Numbered from the stretch's first letter, positions 35,144 to 42,930 are shown. The stretch is 64,000 bases of DNA from DASWNP01 sp036399175 (GCA_036399175.1 DASWNP010000021.1:1-64000); one strand, 5' to 3'. Numbers and translations: made by a program. Notes: generated by a model from the sequence alone, not told the origin.

Positions 35144-35821
35144 TCAATCTTTATTCGAGAACTGGAAGGGCTGCGGCTGTGGGTTCGGCTCGTCGTCGCC
35201 CGAAGCAGCGCGCTTCAGCTTTTCGAGGTCAAGCTCGGTCGAGGGCGTGGTGTCGGCCTTGAGCACGCGCTGCATGTGCTCGATGGCGTGGCGGTTCTCC
35301 TCCGGGTCGCTGGAGGCGACGCAGTCCGAGGGGACTATCAGGTGGAAGTCGCGCATGTAGGCGTCGTTGGCCGTAAAGAGCACGCAGATGTCGCCGGTCA
35401 GACCCGTCAGAATCAGCGTCTTGACCTGTAGGTATTCGAGCAGCGTGTCGAGCGTCGTGGAGAAGAAGCCGGAGTGCTTGGGCTTGAGGACGAAGTAGTC
35501 GTTCTCTTCGTCGGGGCGCAAAAGCTCTGCGACGGGTCGCCCGCGCACGCCTTCGTCGAGGCAATGGCTGAGCAGCTTGTTGAAGTCAGACTGCCATCTG
35601 CCGAAGTTGTCGTTGACGTAGATGACGGGGATGCCCGACTGCTTCGCCCTGCGCTTGAGCGCGGCCAGATGCTCGGCCATCGGCAGCGCATGTTTGAGAA
35701 GCTGCTCTCCGCTATCGAACTCTAAATCGTTGATGACATCAATCAGAAGCAGCGCGAGGTCTGCTTTGTCGGGCACATTGCCGTGCAAATCTTCATTCTT
35801 CGCGGGCATCGGGCGGCTCAC
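35144..35821 (-). CDS. Isochorismatase-family hydrolase
   Basis: 225 aa cysteine hydrolase. Catalytic triad candidates: Asp28 (LLLIDVINDLEF), Lys113 or Lys115 (FVLKPKHSGFF), Cys146 (GDICVLFTANDAY); all positions fit the family. The fold includes LILTGLTGDICVLFTA and HLIVPSDCVAS. The family covers isochorismatase, nicotinamidase and N-carbamoylsarcosine amidase; here the substrate is undetermined. The N-terminal ~20 residues are variable. The tail is charged. Confidence 0.9.
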   Translation of the reverse strand: MSRPMPAKNEDLHGNVPDKADLALLLIDVINDLEFDSGEQLLKHALPMAEHLAALKRRAKQSGIPVIYVNDNFGRWQSDFNKLLSHCLDEGVRGRPVAELLRPDEENDYFVLKPKHSGFFSTTLDTLLEYLQVKTLILTGLTGDICVLFTANDAYMRDFHLIVPSDCVASSDPEENRHAIEHMQRVLKADTTPSTELDLEKLKRAASGDDEPNPQPQPFQFSNKD

Positions 35822-36004
35822 TCTCCGGAAATAATTCAGCTTGATTAAGGCTCGACGGAAAAGGAATGCAACGGATTATGATTGCTGCGCGCGGAAAAAA
35901 CAACGCTCCGTTTGACTGAGCCGCGACGCGGACTCTTTGAGCGACGACGAAGACCGCCCTGAGCGCCCTGTTCTTTCGGTTCTGCCACGCGCGCGAGAAG
36001 AAGA

Positions 36005-36042
36005 AAGGTGAGCTTCGCCAGGCTCAGGCGAAGCTCACCTCG
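36005..36042 (-). terminator. Terminator downstream of the VOC gene
   Basis: Perfect arms AGGTGAGCTTCGCC and GGCGAAGCTCACCT around AGGCTCA. Read on the minus strand it is followed by TTTCTTCTTCT, so it would terminate the VOC-family gene. The rest of the 329 bp gap 35822-36150 shows nothing else. Confidence 0.8.
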
Positions 36043-36150
36043 TTTGTTGCTCCGATCGACGCTGGCAGGCGTGAGGGCATCGAGAAAGGGAAGGCGTCTA
36101 AAAGCGCGCGTAAGTCTCGCTCGAAGCTTCTCCGTTCAGGTCGAGCGTTA

Positions 36151-36543
36151 TCAGTGTTCTCCTGCGAGGGTGATGAGCGAGAGGGTTGCGCCCGTCGGGT
36201 CGTTGATGACGCAGAAGCGCCCGACGGCCGGGATGTCGGTCGGCGGCACGCAGACCTTGCCGCCAAGCTCTTCGACGCGCCGCGCCGAAGCATCGACATC
36301 GTCAACCGCCACGTAAGACATCCAGTGAGACGACATCCGGCCGTACTCCTCGTTCATCTGGTAGATGCCGCCGACCGCCTCGCCCGCCGCCATAATCTCT
36401 GAATAGCCTCCCGGCAACACCTGTCCCTCTTTCAACTGCCAGCCCAGAAGCTCCGCGTAAAACTTCTTCGCGGCCTGCGTATCGGTCGTCGCAAGCTCCG
36501 TCCAGCAGAATGTGCCGTGCGGTGAAATCACTTTTTCCGCCAT
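36151..36543 (-). CDS. VOC-family (glyoxalase/bleomycin resistance-like) protein
   Basis: 130 aa with two beta-alpha-beta-beta-beta modules: CWTELATTDTQAAKKFYAEL starts the first, and HWMSYVAVDDVDASARRVEE the second, with the characteristic GGKVCVPPTDIPAVGRFCVI and DPTGATLSLI ending. Families of this type include metal-dependent dioxygenases, isomerases and antibiotic-binding proteins. Substrate unknown. An internal partial duplication is normal for the fold. The upstream AAGGAGACAC fits a ribosome binding site. Confidence 0.92.
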   Translation of the reverse strand: MAEKVISPHGTFCWTELATTDTQAAKKFYAELLGWQLKEGQVLPGGYSEIMAAGEAVGGIYQMNEEYGRMSSHWMSYVAVDDVDASARRVEELGGKVCVPPTDIPAVGRFCVINDPTGATLSLITLAGEH

Positions 36544-36645
36544 CGCAAGTGTCTCCTTTTTTCGAGTAGAGAGTTTTTCAGAGCATCCCCTCCGAGCGTC
36601 CGCGTGATGTTCGGGCGCGGCTGCTCTTCAGGAAAGAAAAAAGGT

Positions 36646-36677
36646 GAGGCATTCAAAACGAAAGCTCACCTTTCAAA
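36646..36677 (-). terminator. Terminator at the end of the SWIM-Rad52 operon
   Basis: AAAGGTGAG and CTCACCTTT arms. Read on the minus strand it is followed by TTTTCTTT. It lies downstream of the gene ending at 36747. Its arm sequence GGTGAG/CTCACC resembles the VOC terminator. Confidence 0.7.
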
Positions 36678-36746
36678 CCTACCCCTTGCTCGTAAATGTC
36701 GTTTGCGAGGGCTGCGATGTGTTCCCTTTGATAGTTCGTTCGGCTC

Positions 36747-37271
36747 TTAGTGTGCGACGAGCCACTCGTGGAAAAGCTGCGACTCCTCCTGCTTCCCGCT
36801 CCAGCGCGCGCGGTTCTTGCCGGTCAGTGCCAAAACCATCGCGTGATGCTGCCCGGCGCGGTCGCCGAGCCGCTCGAAGTAGTTGTAGAGACGGTCGATT
36901 TTCTGCACAGACTCGCGCGCCGTCTCCACCGTCTTGAACGACAGCACGTTGCGGAAGAAACGCGAGTAGACGTTCTGCTCCGCGCCAGTCGTCGTGTAAA
37001 GGTCGAAGTAACCTTGAATGTAACCGGCAGCCTGTAAGACCTGCGCGACGTAGGACGGACGCGCCTTCACCTGCCGGACAATCTCCGCGATGTCGGTCGT
37101 GCCCGACTCGTAGATGTCGAGAATCTGATCCTTCTTCGAGAAGGGAAGATGGATTCGCTCTCCCTCTTCGACGGAAGTCTCGACGCTTGCGTTCGACTCC
37201 GGCTCGTTCGCATATTCCAGCTCAAGCGAGAGCGGCTGCGAGTGCTCCTGAATCAACTCTTCTGTCGTCAT
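36747..37271 (-). CDS. Hypothetical protein in the SWIM-Rad52 operon
   Basis: 174 aa, not recognised. An acidic N-terminus (to about 40) precedes a segment KDQILDIYESGTTDIAEIVR then PSYVAQVLQAAGY, which looks like a helix-turn-helix (residues ~47-85). The C-terminal half is helical (SVQKIDRLYNYFERLGDRAG, ending RWSGKQEESQLFHEWLVAH). Downstream of the SWIM-Rad52 gene on the same strand, separated by hairpin H12, and closed by a terminator. A DNA-binding accessory role is possible. Confidence 0.7.
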   Translation of the reverse strand: MTTEELIQEHSQPLSLELEYANEPESNASVETSVEEGERIHLPFSKKDQILDIYESGTTDIAEIVRQVKARPSYVAQVLQAAGYIQGYFDLYTTTGAEQNVYSRFFRNVLSFKTVETARESVQKIDRLYNYFERLGDRAGQHHAMVLALTGKNRARWSGKQEESQLFHEWLVAH

Positions 37272-37290
37272 CTTTCAAACCTCCTTGCCA

Positions 37291-37378
37291 GTGAGCCGTG
37301 AGCCGTAAGCAGTGAGCAGTAAAATCAGAACTATGCTTTCGTCCCTTCTGCTCACTGCTCACCGCTTACTGCTTACTT
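37291..37378. repeat. Heptad-repeat hairpin H12 (GTGAGCC/GTAAGCA family)
   Basis: Units GTGAGCC, GTGAGCC, GTAAGCA, GTGAGCA; apex region with CTATGCTTTC; right arm CTGCTCACTGCTCACCGCTT then ACTGCTTAC. It ends 5 bp from the stop of the SWIM-Rad52 gene. Confidence 0.85.
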
Positions 37379-37382
37379 TCCC

Positions 37383-38705
37383 TTAGCTCGCCCGGCGCAT
37401 GCCGCCCGCCGCTTCCTGTTGCATGTTCTTGAGATGGTCGATGAAGCTCGAAGCGGCCTTCTTCGACAATTCCTCCGTGCGGCAGCGCAAAACCGACTGG
37501 CACTCCTCTTCCACGTCCACTCCGGCTTCACGCGCCAGAGCGCGAATCATGCCGAGCTGTTTGGGCGTGACGAGGTCGGCCATCGACTTGGCGAGCGGGT
37601 CGCGCGGAAACTCGTTCGTCTGCGGCGCAGAGCCCTGCGTCTCAATCACGTCCGACTCGCGCTGGTAAAGCTCGCGCGCGATGCCGAACTTAATGGCGGC
37701 GCGCTTCAAGGCGTCGTGCTCGGCCTTCTTGATGCCGGTCTCGTTGTCAGCCGTGCCCGTGCCGACGCCTTCGCGCGTTACGCCGTCAATTGTGATGGCG
37801 GCTGTGACGGCGACCATGTCGCCAATCTGGACGATGCCTCGAACCGAGTGCGACCAGGTGGGCGCGACGCGGTCGAGCAAATCTGCGACCGTGTGCCACT
37901 CGACGTATTCGACCATGTGGCGGTTGCCCTGCCGGTCAGTCCAGCCCTCGCGCGTCTTGACGAACTTGGGGTCGATGGGCTGGCGCAACGTGCGCAAAGT
38001 GTTGGTGAAGGCGAGCGGCACCACCGGCGCGCTCGTCGCAGTCATCGCGGCGTGCTCTTCCGCCGTCACGAATTCCAGATTCTCCGGCTCTTCGACCGCC
38101 GTCGCGGTCTGTCTCTGCTTTGTCATTTCCGTAAGCTCCTTCTCGTTTATGTGTTCCGCGAGCGAACCCGGCTGTGCGACTTCCGAAACAGATTGCACAG
38201 GCGCAATCTCCGTCTTCGTCTCGAACGCCGGTTCGTTCTGCTCCCGTACGAAACGCGGGGCGCGACGGGCGGCAGGCTTGATGGTGGCCGCCGCAGCCTC
38301 TTCCGCGCGCTTCTCGGATGCGTTGTTGTCTAGGTTGATGGGCGTCTCAAAGTTGACCGCCGGATTCGCCGCTACGCCTTCGGCGGCGACGACGGGTGTG
38401 ACGGCTGGCTGCTTGGTCGCAGCCTCCGAATTCTTGTTCAGGAGCGCGTGCTTGACGGCGAGGATGTGTTCGCAGCGAAAGCCCGCGTCCGCGCCCGACT
38501 GTTCCTCGAACTCAAGGCAGGAGCAGCGCACCTTTCCGCTCTCGTCGCGCCAAACCTCGTAGCTCGTGCGGCGTCCGCGCAAACTGGGCGTGGTCACGCG
38601 AAAGCGGTCGCCCTCGCGGTTGACCAGTCCCATCGCGGCGATGCCCTGCGCGCGTTTGTCGCGCATAATCACTTTTTTGTCGGTCGTGGCTGTTGCTGTC
38701 GTCAT
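37383..38705 (-). CDS. SWIM zinc-finger and Rad52-like single-strand annealing protein fusion
   Basis: 440 aa. N-terminal SWIM-type zinc finger with ligands Cys61, Cys63, Cys78, His80 (RCSCLEFEEQSGADAGFRCE, then HILAVKH), preceded by a small beta region (RFRVTTPSLRGRRTSYEVWR). A ~130-residue linker rich in Ala, Thr, Glu follows. The C-terminal part (~240-350) is Rad52/Rad22-like: FVKTREGWTDRQGN, VEYVEWHTVADLLDRVAPTW, TREGVGTGTADNETGIKKAE and LKRAAIKFGIARELYQ. Rad52-type proteins anneal single strands and are common in phages and mobile elements. The gene sits 35 bp downstream of the coiled-coil gene under an XRE-type operator. The SWIM fusion is unusual. Confidence 0.85.
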   Translation of the reverse strand: MTTATATTDKKVIMRDKRAQGIAAMGLVNREGDRFRVTTPSLRGRRTSYEVWRDESGKVRCSCLEFEEQSGADAGFRCEHILAVKHALLNKNSEAATKQPAVTPVVAAEGVAANPAVNFETPINLDNNASEKRAEEAAAATIKPAARRAPRFVREQNEPAFETKTEIAPVQSVSEVAQPGSLAEHINEKELTEMTKQRQTATAVEEPENLEFVTAEEHAAMTATSAPVVPLAFTNTLRTLRQPIDPKFVKTREGWTDRQGNRHMVEYVEWHTVADLLDRVAPTWSHSVRGIVQIGDMVAVTAAITIDGVTREGVGTGTADNETGIKKAEHDALKRAAIKFGIARELYQRESDVIETQGSAPQTNEFPRDPLAKSMADLVTPKQLGMIRALAREAGVDVEEECQSVLRCRTEELSKKAASSFIDHLKNMQQEAAGGMRRAS

Positions 38706-38739
38706 GGCTTAAAAATCCTCCGTCAAACTCCTAAAAACT

Positions 38740-38952
38740 TCAGGCCGCACGCTCGGCGGGCATCTCGCTCACGAGTTGCTCCGACTTCCTGGAAGGCTGC
38801 GATGCGCTGCTGGCTGCTGCCGCCGCAGGACGCTCCTGCAAACGCTTCTCAAGCTCGGCCACGCGCGCCTCCAATTCCTCGACGCGCCGACCCTGCCGGT
38901 GAACCGTCTTGAACAGGCTGTCGAATGTTTCCCAGATATATTCCGTGCTCAT
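38740..38952 (-). CDS. Small coiled-coil protein, first gene of the SWIM-Rad52 operon
   Basis: 70 aa from ATG 38952, preceded by GGAAGGAAAAAGAGCAA. The N-terminal MSTEYIWETFDSLFKTVHRQ leads into a charged helix (RRVEELEARVAELEKRLQER) and an Ala/Ser-rich tail. It likely oligomerises. It lies 35 bp upstream of the SWIM-Rad52 gene and is divergent from the XRE regulator. No assigned function. Confidence 0.75.
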   Translation of the reverse strand: MSTEYIWETFDSLFKTVHRQGRRVEELEARVAELEKRLQERPAAAAASSASQPSRKSEQLVSEMPAERAA

Positions 38953-39006
38953 TTGCTCTTTTTCCTTCCGCCGACCCTTGCGAGAGCGGCCTGTCGTTAA
39001 TCCGCT

Positions 39007-39026
39007 CTGTTTCATACGTGAAACAG
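39007..39026. promoter_or_regulatory. Candidate operator CTGTTTCA-TACG-TGAAACAG
   Basis: 8 bp perfect inverted arms around a 4 bp centre. It overlaps the -10 hexamer of the minus-strand promoter (39025-39030) and lies in the divergent region between the SWIM-Rad52 operon and the XRE gene, an arrangement typical of a repressor site for the adjacent regulator. Confidence 0.65.
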
Positions 39027-39053
39027 TGTACCACCGTTCCCGGTTTGTTGCAA
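39025..39053 (-). promoter_or_regulatory. Sigma70-like promoter for the SWIM-Rad52 operon
   Basis: On the minus strand TTGCAA (39048-39053), a 17 bp spacer, and TACACT (39025-39030). The -10 touches the candidate operator. Confidence 0.6.
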
Positions 39054-39068
39054 GCATAAAACAACATC

Positions 39069-39097
39069 TTGCATCTGGGATTTTCCTGTGATATGTT
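39069..39097 (+). promoter_or_regulatory. Sigma70-like promoter for the XRE regulator
   Basis: TTGCAT (39069-39074), 17 bp spacer, TATGTT (39092-39097). An inverted pair TGCAAG/CTTGCA (39049-39054 and 39068-39073) overlaps the -35 of both divergent promoters. Confidence 0.55.
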
Positions 39098-39167
39098 CTC
39101 TGGCAAGGAGGGTCAGGCGCGCACCGCCCTCCGGCTAGTGTTGCGCGCCAAAAAGGAGGCCAAAAAC

Positions 39168-39593
39168 ATGGCAGAATCAACAAGAAGCTTAGTCAACACC
39201 ATCGAACTCGGACGCGCTATCCGCCGCAAACGCGAGGAGGCTGGACTCAGCCTGCGCGATGTCGCGGATGAAACAGGCGTCTCCGCCTCGACGCTCTCGC
39301 GCATCGAGAACGGCACGGGCAAGCCCGACGCCGACAACATCGCGCGTCTCACCGGCTGGCTCAACATGCCTATGGAGCGCGTCATGTCAGGCCGCCAACT
39401 CGAAGGCGACGAGGCCAAGCCGGTCGTCTATTTCCCGCAGGAAGCCACGCCCGACATCGTCGAAGCGCACCTGCGCGCCGACCGCTCCCTCACGCCCGAA
39501 ACCGCCAAAGCCCTCTCCGAACTCTTCCGCGTCGCCTACGCCCAGTTCAGCCACCCCGGCGAAGAAACACGCGGGCGCAACCGACGCAAGTAG
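39168..39593 (+). CDS. XRE-family helix-turn-helix regulator
   Basis: 141 aa from ATG 39168, chosen because AAAAGGAGG lies at proper distance; an upstream in-frame start at 39069 would cover the promoter. The HTH (residues ~10-65) reads ELGRAIRRKREEAGLSLRDV, ETGVSASTLSRIENGTGKPD and ADNIARLTGWLNMPMERVM. The C-terminal part is helical (PDIVEAHLRADRSLTPETAK). It is probably the repressor of the divergent SWIM-Rad52 operon and of itself through the palindrome at 39007. It resembles phage and ICE regulators in setting. Confidence 0.9.
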   Translation: MAESTRSLVNTIELGRAIRRKREEAGLSLRDVADETGVSASTLSRIENGTGKPDADNIARLTGWLNMPMERVMSGRQLEGDEAKPVVYFPQEATPDIVEAHLRADRSLTPETAKALSELFRVAYAQFSHPGEETRGRNRRK

Positions 39594-39625
39594 GCAGGCG
39601 ACCAGCTTCGGTTCAGAACTTCATC

Positions 39626-39660
39626 AGGCGCTCGACTCCAACGGGTTGAGCGCCTAATTT
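39626..39660 (+). terminator. Terminator after the XRE gene
   Basis: AGGCGCTC (39626-39633) and GAGCGCCT (39648-39655) with a 14 nt loop, followed by AATTTAT. Confidence 0.65.
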
Positions 39661-39757
39661 ATAGTTAGGCTTCTGTTGAATGATTGCTTAGGAGTAAAAT
39701 AAAACTCAGTGAGATATTTGTTAGCAGTTGTAATTCCCCTTATTTTGGAGGACGTCT

Positions 39758-40966
39758 ATGATGATTAAGGCTACAAAGGTTTTTACTCCTGGAGCATTTC
39801 CAGAATATACATATGTTGAAAGAAGTGGCGAGCATCTTGAAAGAGATTTACGTGATGGATTAGATACACCCGGCCAGATTGTTTCTTTAGCCGGCCCGTC
39901 AAAGTCGGGTAAGACTGTGCTTGTAGAGAAAGTTGTTGGCCGCGATAATCTCATCCCAATTCAAGGCACAAGTATCCAAAACCTAGATCAGGTATGGGAG
40001 CGTGTTTTAGATTGGATGGATTTACCAGCAGAGGAAGCAAAGTCTAAATCTACATCAGGTGAAGCCTCTTTAGGTGCTTCAGTTGGCTATGAAAGAGGAA
40101 AATCTACAATCAAACGTAGGAGAGGATTGCCGCAGGTTGTAGAGGAGATTGGAAATAGTGATTTTGTCATTCTCTTAGATGATTTTCATTATATGACCAA
40201 GACAGTTCAGGCTGAGGTTGCTAAAGGCTTGAAGGAGGGAGTCCGGTTAGGGTTGAAAATTTGCACAGCCGCTGTGTTACACCGTGCTGATGATGTTCTT
40301 AGGGCTAATCCTGAGTTAAGAGGACGGGTGCGTACCTTAGATATAAAATATTGGAAAAAGGGCGATTTAAAGAAGATTGCTTTAGAAGGCTACAAAAAGC
40401 TAAATGTTGGCTTAAATGATAAAACTATAAATAAATTCACATCTGAGGCTGCAGGGTCACCACAACTAATGCAGTTAATCTGCTTGCAGAGTTGCTTTGA
40501 ATTAGGAATTCGTGAGGAGCTTGTTGATTATAAATGGTTAGACCCAACAGACAATCAATGTAAGCTAATCTTCGAGCGCGCAGCTACCGCCACTGATTTT
40601 CGTTCACTCGTGGATGTTTTAGATAGTGGCCCAAAGACTCGCGGCACAGAACGGAATACTTATAAGTTTAGAAATGGCGTTCATGGAGATGTTTACCGCT
40701 GTGTGCTCACAGCTATAGCATCAGACCCACCTCAATTATCGTTTGATTATGATGAAATTGTACGTCGAACAAAACAAATTTGCATCGGGGATGCTCCTGT
40801 AGGCTCTAGCGTAACAGGAAGTTGTTTACATATGTCTAAATTGGCACAGGAAAGATTCCCGAGCGAGAGAGTTATAGATTGGGACGAACAGAAGCAAGTA
40901 TTAGATATTCCTAATCCATATTTGCTGTTTTATCTCAGATGGTCAGACCGCTTAAAAGAATCTTAG
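39758..40966 (+). CDS. AT-rich P-loop ATPase (STAND-like), horizontally acquired
   Basis: 402 aa. The N-terminal motif PGAFPEYTYVER precedes Walker A GPSKSGKT (residues 46-53), Walker B FVILLDDFH (about 136-144) and a sensor-like stretch RVRTLDIKYW. A winged-helix-like C-terminal region follows (residues ~300-400, with DYDEIVRRTKQICIG and QVLDIPNPYLLFYLRWSD). The order fits STAND/AAA-type NTPases of prokaryotic conflict systems, but I cannot name the family. Base composition is visibly AT-rich against the GC-rich surroundings, as are the flanks to about 41.16 kb. GGAGG precedes ATG 39758. No obvious effector domain is fused. Confidence 0.75.
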   Translation: MMIKATKVFTPGAFPEYTYVERSGEHLERDLRDGLDTPGQIVSLAGPSKSGKTVLVEKVVGRDNLIPIQGTSIQNLDQVWERVLDWMDLPAEEAKSKSTSGEASLGASVGYERGKSTIKRRRGLPQVVEEIGNSDFVILLDDFHYMTKTVQAEVAKGLKEGVRLGLKICTAAVLHRADDVLRANPELRGRVRTLDIKYWKKGDLKKIALEGYKKLNVGLNDKTINKFTSEAAGSPQLMQLICLQSCFELGIREELVDYKWLDPTDNQCKLIFERAATATDFRSLVDVLDSGPKTRGTERNTYKFRNGVHGDVYRCVLTAIASDPPQLSFDYDEIVRRTKQICIGDAPVGSSVTGSCLHMSKLAQERFPSERVIDWDEQKQVLDIPNPYLLFYLRWSDRLKES

Positions 40967-41172
40967 GCTTATTAATTCACTTCTCTGTACTAAGCCTAGT
41001 ACCTCACTCAACGCGACGCCTCAGCAGCCTATCTTTATTGTTGTTTTGCCCTCTTGTGCTGAATACTTATGCTTGGGCGAGAGCAATTCCAGCGCTACGC
41101 GATTGTTTCTCCCTATTGTTAATTCAATTTGGGAGGGCGTAAGATCAAGTCGCTTGGTAAAGAGAGCATATT
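40967..41172. other. AT-rich spacer after the ATPase
   Basis: Part of the same AT-rich insert. One weak plus-strand reading frame (40939-41142) has no family character and no ribosome binding site, so I left it out. Confidence 0.4.
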
Positions 41173-41724
41173 ATGAGCACCGGAACTGAGGCGACGATTG
41201 AGGATTTGTACGACGTGCCGGAGAATGGCAAGGCTGAACTGGTTAATGGAGAAATTATAGAAATGCCACCGACTGGCGGTGTGTCTGGGCGCGCGGGCGG
41301 TAAGATTTATCTCAGCTTGGATGGTTATGAGCAGAGTACGAAGGCGGGTTATGCGTTTCCGGATAATGTGGGATTCGCCGTTAATCTGCCGCATCGCAAA
41401 TCCTTTAGCCCTGATGCGGCATTTTATGTCGGAGAGCTGAAAGGTGGAGAGTTTCTCGAAGGCGCTCCTATCTTTGCCGTCGAGGTGAGAAGCAAGAATG
41501 ATTACGGGGAAAGGGCAGAGCTTGCGATAGCGCAGAAGCGCGCGGATTATTTCGCCTGCGGAACACGGGTGGTCTGGGATGTCGATGTCCTGAGAGAGAA
41601 GCTTGTCCGGGTCTATCGCTCTGATAATCCTGATACTCCGACAATCTATCGTAAAGGTGATATAGCAGAAGCAGAGCCAGCCTTGCTGGGCTGGAAGATT
41701 CCGGTCGATGTGTTTATCCCGTAG
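41173..41724 (+). CDS. Uma2-family (DUF820) putative restriction-endonuclease-like protein
   Basis: 183 aa with the PD-(D/E)xK-type core seen in the Uma2 family: IEDLYDVPENGKAELVNGEI at the N-terminus, GYAFPDNVGFAVNLPHRKSF, the acidic SPDAAFYVG, and the catalytic strand PIFAVEVRSKNDYG with E and K. The end contains RVVWDVDVLREKLVRVYR. Uma2 proteins occur in large paralogous families in cyanobacteria and Acidobacteria; their substrate is uncertain. It is followed 2 bp later by a second, divergent Uma2 gene. Confidence 0.87.
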   Translation: MSTGTEATIEDLYDVPENGKAELVNGEIIEMPPTGGVSGRAGGKIYLSLDGYEQSTKAGYAFPDNVGFAVNLPHRKSFSPDAAFYVGELKGGEFLEGAPIFAVEVRSKNDYGERAELAIAQKRADYFACGTRVVWDVDVLREKLVRVYRSDNPDTPTIYRKGDIAEAEPALLGWKIPVDVFIP

Positions 41725-41725
41725 C

Positions 41726-42292
41726 ATGTCAACGCAGCCTGTCTATTACCTCACTCCTGAAGAGTATCTGGCGCTTGAGCGTCGGGCTGAGTTCAAGAGC
41801 GAGTATGTTGACGGCGCGGCGTATGCGATGGCGGGCGGGAGCGAGCGCCATAATCTGATTGCGGCAAATATCATCATCGAGATTGGCGGACAGTTGAGGG
41901 GCAGACCGTGTCGCATCTATCCGAGTGATTTGAAGGTGAGAGTGCCCAACTCGACGAGATTTTTCTATCCGGACGTGTCGGTCGTGTGCGGGGAAACTCT
42001 TTTTGCTGATGAAGAGAGGGACGTGGTGCTCAACCCCGTTCTGATTGTCGAGGTTTTATCCGAAAGCACGGCTGGTTTTGATAGAGGGAAGAAATTCCTG
42101 TCGTATCAGCAAATTCCGTCGCTGCAAGAATACCTGCTCGTCTCGCAGGACGAGTTTCTGATTGAGCACTATCTCAGACAGGGTGACGAGAACTGGCTTT
42201 ATACGAAGGTGAGCGGATTAGAAGGAAGAGTCTTGCTTCCATCGGTAGAATGTGAGCTTGGGCTCGCTGCTGTCTATGACAAGGCAACCTGA
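41726..42292 (+). CDS. Uma2-family (DUF820) putative endonuclease, second copy
   Basis: 188 aa from ATG 41726. Family stretches: YYLTPEEYLALERRAEFKSE, YVDGAAYAMAGGSERHNLIA, FFYPDVSVVC (acidic residue), and NPVLIVEVLSESTAGFDRGK containing the catalytic E and K. It is only distantly similar to the preceding Uma2 gene, so this is not a recent tandem duplication. The start follows the previous stop by one base, so the pair is probably co-translated. Confidence 0.88.
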   Translation: MSTQPVYYLTPEEYLALERRAEFKSEYVDGAAYAMAGGSERHNLIAANIIIEIGGQLRGRPCRIYPSDLKVRVPNSTRFFYPDVSVVCGETLFADEERDVVLNPVLIVEVLSESTAGFDRGKKFLSYQQIPSLQEYLLVSQDEFLIEHYLRQGDENWLYTKVSGLEGRVLLPSVECELGLAAVYDKAT

Positions 42293-42383
42293 TAGCCGCG
42301 CTACTGAAGAGTGAAACAACCCGCCGGGATAGGTATAATCAAAGCAGCGAGACGAAATGAGTCGTCCTGTCAGGGAATGAAAT

Positions 42384-42668
42384 TTGAAGATTTCCGGCTT
42401 CATCTGGCTTGAAGACATTGTGCAAAAGCTTTTGTGGAAGCATAGTGTCAGTCAGTGAGAGGTCGTGGAAGTTTTCGGCAATTCGCCGCGTTTCGGTTTT
42501 GTTGAGAAAGGACATCGACGGGGCGAGAATGTTTACGCGGCGTTGGGGCAAACGGATGCTGGCAGGTATTTGATTTGCTTCTTTGTTCATAAGCGGGATG
42601 GACGGGCATTGATTGTGTCAGCGCGTAATATGAGCGATGCGGAACGGAGAAGATATGCGAAGAAATAG
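42384..42668 (+). pseudogene. BrnT-family toxin gene interrupted by an in-frame TGA
   Basis: Read from TTG 42384 (AGGG 8 bp before), the frame gives FIWLEDIVQKLLWKHSVSQ, a stop codon TGA at 42456-42458, then EVVEVFGNSPRFGFVEKGHR and a normal ending with LIVSARNMSDAERRRYAKK. The two parts together span the whole BrnT (DUF497) fold in one frame, with no base gained or lost. So the toxin has a single nonsense codon. A shorter protein could start at GTG 42465 but would lack the N-terminal third. The downstream antitoxin gene overlaps the end. Confidence 0.8.
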
Positions 42669-42930
42669 GAGTTCTGTTTCAAAGGCTGGCTCATATAGAG
42701 AGATTGGCGAGTTTTGGGATAACCATGACCTGAGCGAGCATTGGGACAAGAGCGAGGCGGTTAAGTTCGAGGTGGAGATTGAGGGTGAGACTACTTACTA
42801 TCCGGTTGAAACGGCTCTCTCGGCCAAAATTCGTTCGATAGCAGAAAAGCGAGGCGTTGCTCCTGAGCGTCTTTTGAACGAGTGGGTGCAGGAAAAGATA
42901 GGAGAAGAGATAGTACCCAAATCAGACTAG
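42655..42930 (+). CDS. BrnA/CopG-like antitoxin
   Basis: 91 aa from ATG 42655 (GGAG upstream), overlapping the BrnT frame by 14 bp. Central motif FWDNHDLSEHWDKSEAVKFE is typical of antitoxins paired with this BrnT type. The C-terminal part (LSAKIRSIAEKRGVAPERLL) gives a helix-helix element. It binds toxin and operator DNA in the family. It appears intact while the toxin is not. Confidence 0.8.
   Translation: MRRNRSSVSKAGSYREIGEFWDNHDLSEHWDKSEAVKFEVEIEGETTYYPVETALSAKIRSIAEKRGVAPERLLNEWVQEKIGEEIVPKSD

Noticed and set aside
39069..39167. Longer N-terminus for the XRE regulator
   Set aside because: The extension would be read from promoter sequence, and ATG 39168 has a strong AAGGAGG.
40939..41142. 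Hydrophobic 67-codon frame after the AT-rich ATPase
   Set aside because: No ribosome binding site, overlaps the end of the ATPase gene, and shows no conserved motif.
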